This document shows, in pieces, positions 60,846-64,000 of a stretch of DNA of 64,000 nucleotides (its first letter is position 1; the number at the start of each line of letters is the position of its first letter). The DNA comes from JACDAN01 sp963834825. GTDB lineage: Bacteria > Actinomycetota > Thermoleophilia > Gaiellales > Gaiellaceae. The stretch lies in the NCBI GenBank assembly GCA_963834825.1, contig CAWICZ010000008.1:124001-188000 (forward strand), read 5' to 3'. A model generated the notes under the pieces. It saw only the letters and a program-made list of their open reading frames with translations, was not told the DNA's origin and did not search any database. The translations under genes were made by a program, and so were the position numbers.

Positions 60846-61481
60846 CGCTCTCCTCCTCGTCGCGGTAACAAAAAATGCTAACGCCGCCTCCGGAGGTCGC
60901 GTAGTCATGGGTGGAAAGGCTCGCGCTGCGCTCGGCGGCCCAGTCGCCGAGGGCGAATGACGGAAGGTGGCCGGTTACCACCGACCCGGAGGGCCGCTCG
61001 CTTGGATCGCACACCGGGCTGCCATGGCCCTGATCGCGATCTCATCCATCAGGCACCGAACCCTGCGCTGAGCAGCTTGTCCACCGCCGCCTCGCGAGCG
61101 AGTTTCAGGCCCTCGTCGACGAACTCCGGGACGACGCCGTCGACGCCGAGTTCTCGCGAACGGGAAACTTCGTCTTGCTGGCGCCGCCGAACCTGACTCA
61201 AGGATTCGTTGACGACGTGGAGGCGTGCCCGGGGGACGCCCTCGAAACGTGAATGTTCGGCCGGGGGCGCTGCGCGGCGGCCTTGTTCGCCTCGCGGCGG
61301 GCCTTCGCCTTCGCGGCCTTCTCGGCCTTGACCTACGCGACGGCCTGGGCGGCGGCCTTGCGCTCACGGGCGGCGCGGTCGTAGTCCCTCATGGCCTTCC
61401 TGGGCACGAGCCGTTGTAAGCGGCGCTAAGGCGCGTTGCCCGGGCGGGGTCCCAAAGACCTTGACCTCGCGCTCGGCGGCG
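60846..61481. other. Eroded 636-bp stretch within the island
   Basis: No intact gene. A plus-strand frame from 61034 to 61252 without start codon ends FSRTGNFVLLAPPNLTQGFV-DDVEACPGDALET, reading like the tail of a lost gene. A minus-strand Lys/Ala-rich frame from 61392 carries an internal stop (listed separately). The stretch has the look of decayed mobile-element sequence. Confidence 0.45.
61230..61392 (-). pseudogene. Possible broken small Lys/Ala/Arg-rich protein gene
   Basis: From ATG 61392 the minus strand reads MRDYDRAARERKAAAQAVA, then a TAG (61333-61335), then in the same frame VKAEKAAKAKARREANKAAA. A single change (GAG to TAG) would explain it. No ribosome site of note and no known family, so this may be a chance frame in GC-rich DNA. 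Confidence 0.25.
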
Positions 61482-62891
61482 CTAACTCGGTGAGTAAGGC
61501 GGTTGTTCCGGCTCGAGTTCTAGGGCAGGCTCCCCTGGCGTGGGCGCGTCCCCGACCTCGCGTTCGTCCGCAGCAACGAACGGGGGTGGCTCGGCCTGCG
61601 GCAAAACGGGAAACTCGTCGGGAGCCTCGGGCAGCTTTGGAGCCTTCGCCTGCCACGGTTTGAGGTCTTGCACGATCTCCCGGTAGAAGTCGATCACCTG
61701 CCTCCGGGTCTCGCGCACGAAGGAGCCTTGACCACGACCACCCTTAGCACCGAGCGGTTGGGTCACGGCGATCTCAAACGCCCGTGGTGCCCGCTTCGCG
61801 TCACTGGTGCTTAGCAGCCGCTGCGGGAACTCTCGCGCTTCGCCCAGCAGGAGCGATGTGCTTTCGCGGCTTCCCGTGAACGCGACCGTCAAGCGGACGT
61901 CGGTAGGAGCCTTCTGGAGTTGCCGAAGCAGCCAGTTGACCCGTGCGGTGGCCCGTCCTTCTCGCGGCGCTTCAACCACGACGCTGGTGGTGAGCTGCCT
62001 CGCTCGCAGATCCGCCACGATCCCTACGGAGGCGACGGCGTCGGGCACCCGGAGGGAACCAGGGAGAGTGCCGGTCTGAGCGAGCCCCTCCACGAGCTGG
62101 TCTAGTCGTTCCGGTAGCGATTGCCCGCGCGGCCTCAGGGCGCTCACGTCCCGGCCCAGGTCTTGCGACAGCCCGAGCGCGAGGTAGTCGATGAACTGCT
62201 CCCACCGCTCGGCTACTCCGCGCACTTCCTTGTCGGTCGCCCTGAGCGTGCCCTGGCGAGCGCCCTCACGAACGCTCACCCAGCCCTGGCCCATGTCACG
62301 GAATCCACTCGCTCCCGAGTTCTCGTGGTCGAGGTACGCGATCAGCTCGCCGAGAAGCCAGGCCTGGTCGGGATCAGTTACCCCGCGAAAGCGGTGCTGG
62401 AGGACAGCCTCGGTGATGATCCGCCACCAGGACAGGTGGTAGACGCCAACACGCTTCGCCTTGCGCCTGTCGAGCGCCACGGGCGAGTCAGTTGGTTGTG
62501 CCGTGATCTGGTTAGAGATCGTCACGAGGGCGTCAAAGCTGTGCTCCCGGGCCATGTCCAGGTAGCGGTTGACCTGCTCCGTTTCAAGGCCTGCGCTTCC
62601 GGTCTTCACTTCTACGAGCGCCCGCCATCGACGCTTCCCGCGCTCAGCCACGATTACACCGTCCGGGATCGACACCTTGCCGTCACCGTCGCGCAAATGC
62701 ACCTCCGCATACGTGGTGATCCGCCCCCGTGGTGCTCCCAGGCTTTCGAGCAGCGCGCGACCGAACTCGGGCACCGCCCCCATCACCGCCAACAGCGACG
62801 ACGTGGCGCGCTTTTCTTGCTCCTCCTGCCCCCTGATTCCCGCTACGGGGATCAGTCGCGCGAAGCTCCACCCCTCGTGGTCTTCCGGCAC
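61482..62891 (-). CDS. PD-(D/E)XK nuclease-like protein of an uncharacterised actinobacterial family
   Basis: 469 residues. GWSFARLIPVAGIRGQEEQE and LLAVMGAVPEFGRALLESLG start the protein; VSIPDGVIVAERGKRRWRAL-VEVKTG has the spacing of a PD-(D/E)XK site (Asp77, Glu94, Lys96), followed by GLETEQVNRYLDMAREHSFD. The middle (VTDPDQAWLLGELIAYLDHE) and C-terminal half (VEAPREGRATARVNWLLRQL, TAFE-type beta strands) are conserved in a family I know only as hypothetical or stress-response proteins. Ends in an acidic Pro/Glu tail. Sits in a tRNA-bounded island behind a small gene, 34 bases apart. A DNA-targeting defence or stress role is inference. Confidence 0.7.
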   Translation of the reverse strand: MPEDHEGWSFARLIPVAGIRGQEEQEKRATSSLLAVMGAVPEFGRALLESLGAPRGRITTYAEVHLRDGDGKVSIPDGVIVAERGKRRWRALVEVKTGSAGLETEQVNRYLDMAREHSFDALVTISNQITAQPTDSPVALDRRKAKRVGVYHLSWWRIITEAVLQHRFRGVTDPDQAWLLGELIAYLDHENSGASGFRDMGQGWVSVREGARQGTLRATDKEVRGVAERWEQFIDYLALGLSQDLGRDVSALRPRGQSLPERLDQLVEGLAQTGTLPGSLRVPDAVASVGIVADLRARQLTTSVVVEAPREGRATARVNWLLRQLQKAPTDVRLTVAFTGSRESTSLLLGEAREFPQRLLSTSDAKRAPRAFEIAVTQPLGAKGGRGQGSFVRETRRQVIDFYREIVQDLKPWQAKAPKLPEAPDEFPVLPQAEPPPFVAADEREVGDAPTPGEPALELEPEQPPYSPS

Positions 62892-62925
62892 GGCTCTGAA
62901 ACTCTACGGCGCGTCGGCCGTGCGA

Positions 62926-63102
62926 TCAAACCGGGCGAGACCCGCATCGGGGTTCGAGCAGAAACCATCTGTCCTGCCAGTCCACGATGGCGGTGGTCGC
63001 AGCGAAGAGCAGGCCGCGCCGTCTTAACTCCTCCATCACGGTCGCTGCCGTTTCGAGGAGTTCGTCGTCGTTGAGTGCCGCGACCGGCGCGAGCTTGCTC
63101 AT
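62926..63102 (-). CDS. Small protein preceding the nuclease-like gene
   Basis: 58 residues from ATG 63102 (MSKLAPVAALNDDELLETAA, then ELRRRGLLFAATTAIVDWQD); the frame continues upstream, and a GTG about eight codons earlier (VVVVDASN) is another possible start. Helical and amphipathic, ending RWFLLEPRCGSRPV. No family recognised. The close spacing to the nuclease-like gene suggests co-expression, perhaps as a regulator or antitoxin-like partner; not shown. Confidence 0.45.
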   Translation of the reverse strand: MSKLAPVAALNDDELLETAATVMEELRRRGLLFAATTAIVDWQDRWFLLEPRCGSRPV

Positions 63103-63335
63103 GTTGCTGGCGTCCACGACAACCACATCGGCAGTTACCTCATCCGGCGTTATGGCGCACACGGGTGATTTCGGAAGATCGCGGTGGCCGCCGCCTGCCC
63201 TAGACCTTAGGAACCGGCAACCAGGAGGTCGGAGTTTTCCGAAGGTGGTGACCCGTACCCCCTGGACGTGAACCGGGGTGCCGGTGGCCGGACGCGGCAA
63301 CACGAAAGCCGCGCGCTAGCAGGGCTTTCGAAAGG

Positions 63336-63408
63336 TGGGCGGTGCCGGGCTCGAACCAGCGACCCCCTGCTTGTAAGGCAGGTGCTCTCCCAACTGAGCT
63401 AACCGCCC
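63336..63408 (-). tRNA. tRNA-Val (anticodon TAC)
   Basis: 73 nt on the minus strand: acceptor GGGCGGT paired with ACCGCCC plus discriminator A, D arm GCTC/GAGC, anticodon stem CCTGC/GCAGG with loop CTTACAA (anticodon TAC, reads GTA), T stem GCTGG/CCGGC with TTCGAGC loop. CCA is not encoded. Its 3' half is repeated at 60330-60367, marking it as an integration target. Confidence 0.95.
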
Positions 63409-63508
63409 GAACCCGCATGGTAGAGCGATTGTCGGCTGCTCGCAGCTCGTTCGAGGAGTCGTGTGATCAGTGAGACCAGGGACCCCGCGTCCAGTGAACA
63501 CGCCGGCT

Positions 63509-64000
63509 CTAGGCCGGCGCTCGGAGCGCGCGGGTCTGTGCGCGGGCTTCGCGCCACCAGATGAGTTCGTACGCGTGAAGTGCGACCCAGACGATCGCCA
63601 CCAGTGTCGAGCGCGACGAGTGCCGGCACGACGACGGCGACCGGCCAGAGCAGGGCGCAGGCGATCGCGGCGATCAGGCGTCCACCGCGGAGCGTGCGTG
63701 ACACGCGCACGCGGAGCGCCACGAAGGCGAACAGGTACAGGGCAGGACCGCCGCAGAGTGCGAGCGCCGGGATCGTGCCGAGCTCGCCGTCGACGTCTGC
63801 GAGCGTCGTCTTCATCGCGAAGGCGAAGAGGACGATGCCGGCGACCATCGGCAGGTGCAGGTAGGTGTAGAGATCGCGCGCAAGCGCGGTGCGCTCGACG
63901 CCGCTGCGCTCGATCAGCAGCTGCTGGGCGCGGATCGTGAAGAAGTCGAAGTAGGCCAGCCAGAACGAGGTCGCGACCGCGAACCCGAGCAGGGCGGCGA
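63509..64000 (-). CDS. ltrA: LtrA family membrane protein, C-terminal part (partial, frameshifted)
   Basis: Runs off the right edge of the window. FAVATSFWLAYFDFFTIRAQ, DLYTYLHLPMVAGIVLFAFA and ALALCGGPALYLFAFVALRV are typical of low-temperature-requirement protein A-like membrane proteins. Near 63606 one extra base (GACAC for GCAC) breaks the frame; without it the text continues ALVAIVWVALHAYELIWWRE and stops at 63509-63511. Function of LtrA proteins is poorly defined. Confidence 0.82.

Larger units (their letters stand above)
60330..63408. mobile_element. Integrated element footprint at tRNA-Val (integrase not found)
   Basis: An intact tRNA-Val at the right (its 3' end pointing left) and a 38-bp copy of its 3' half at the left have the arrangement left by site-specific integration into a tRNA 3' end. 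The ~3 kb between them holds a DUF4282 gene, an eroded stretch and a two-gene unit with a PD-(D/E)XK-like protein. No recombinase is readable inside, so the element is a remnant or was moved in trans. Confidence 0.75.

Noticed and set aside
59689..61014. Long minus-strand open frame crossing the island boundary
   Set aside because: It reads through the half-tRNA (CKQGVAGSSPAPP is tRNA sequence translated) and through a terminator-like region; composition is Arg/Pro/Ser-rich without motifs.
63200..63501. Short minus-strand frames across the tRNA-Val gene
   Set aside because: They contain translated tRNA sequence (QGVAGSSPAPP) and are not protein genes.

Overview
The window is GC-rich, densely coded DNA with short intergenic gaps, many ATGA/GTGA-type gene overlaps and frequent GTG starts. 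The gene content (RskA-type anti-sigma factor, DUF4394 protein, caa3-type CtaG, LtrA, CYTH plus PPK1, DMT and VOC proteins, many small signal-peptide/TM proteins) fits an actinobacterium. A soil-type member of class Thermoleophilia (Gaiellales/Solirubrobacterales) is my inference; no rRNA or marker tree is available here.

Layout. 1-3.2 kb: the end of a class III aminotransferase, then GNAT and LysE genes and two exported proteins of unknown function. 3.2-14.5 kb: one large efflux block, made of a candidate structured leader RNA and a 35-codon leader ORF, an HME-type RND pump, a lipoprotein resembling only the C-terminal part of an RND adaptor, a second RND pump, a MacA-like adaptor with an exceptionally long coiled coil, and a MacB-type ATPase and permease. 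14.6-22.9 kb: a TPR-adenylate cyclase, a DUF6351-like secreted hydrolase, YihY, a methyltransferase, and a DUF4394 / ECF sigma / RskA anti-sigma set. 23-26.3 kb: a two-gene surface operon (a basic membrane protein and an eight-repeat Ig-like protein). 26.3-33.6 kb: glyoxalase, a multi-PAS histidine kinase, MFS and EamA transporters, GNAT. 33.6-41.5 kb: de novo purine genes purL-purF and purM-purN-purH, separated by an opposite-strand CtaG-VOC-membrane protein set. 41.7-48.2 kb: DUF1353 membrane protein, cystathionine beta-synthase, an AlkX/YcaQ-like glycosylase, cystathionine gamma-synthase/lyase, small proteins and a metallo-beta-lactamase. 48.3-51.2 kb: CYTH protein with polyphosphate kinase. 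51.2-55.1 kb: glycosyltransferase, glycogen-debranching-type enzyme and SDR on the minus strand. 55.2-59.6 kb: ABM, DoxX and flavin-oxidase-like proteins, an HATPase-GNAT fusion and an epimerase.

At the right end an intact tRNA-Val(TAC) gene and a 38-bp exact copy of its 3' half enclose about 3 kb. This is the footprint of an integrated element without a visible integrase. It holds a DUF4282 protein, eroded sequence, and a two-gene unit ending in a PD-(D/E)XK nuclease-like protein. It is the best place to look for an undescribed (possibly defence or stress) function.

A technical point affects many entries. At least eight genes, including the normally essential purL and purF, are broken by single-base insertions that restore a conserved protein when removed, and one more has a single-base deletion. 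This bias points to long-read indel errors rather than real gene decay. In addition purL, purH, an MFS gene and perhaps a histidine kinase appear to start with CTG.
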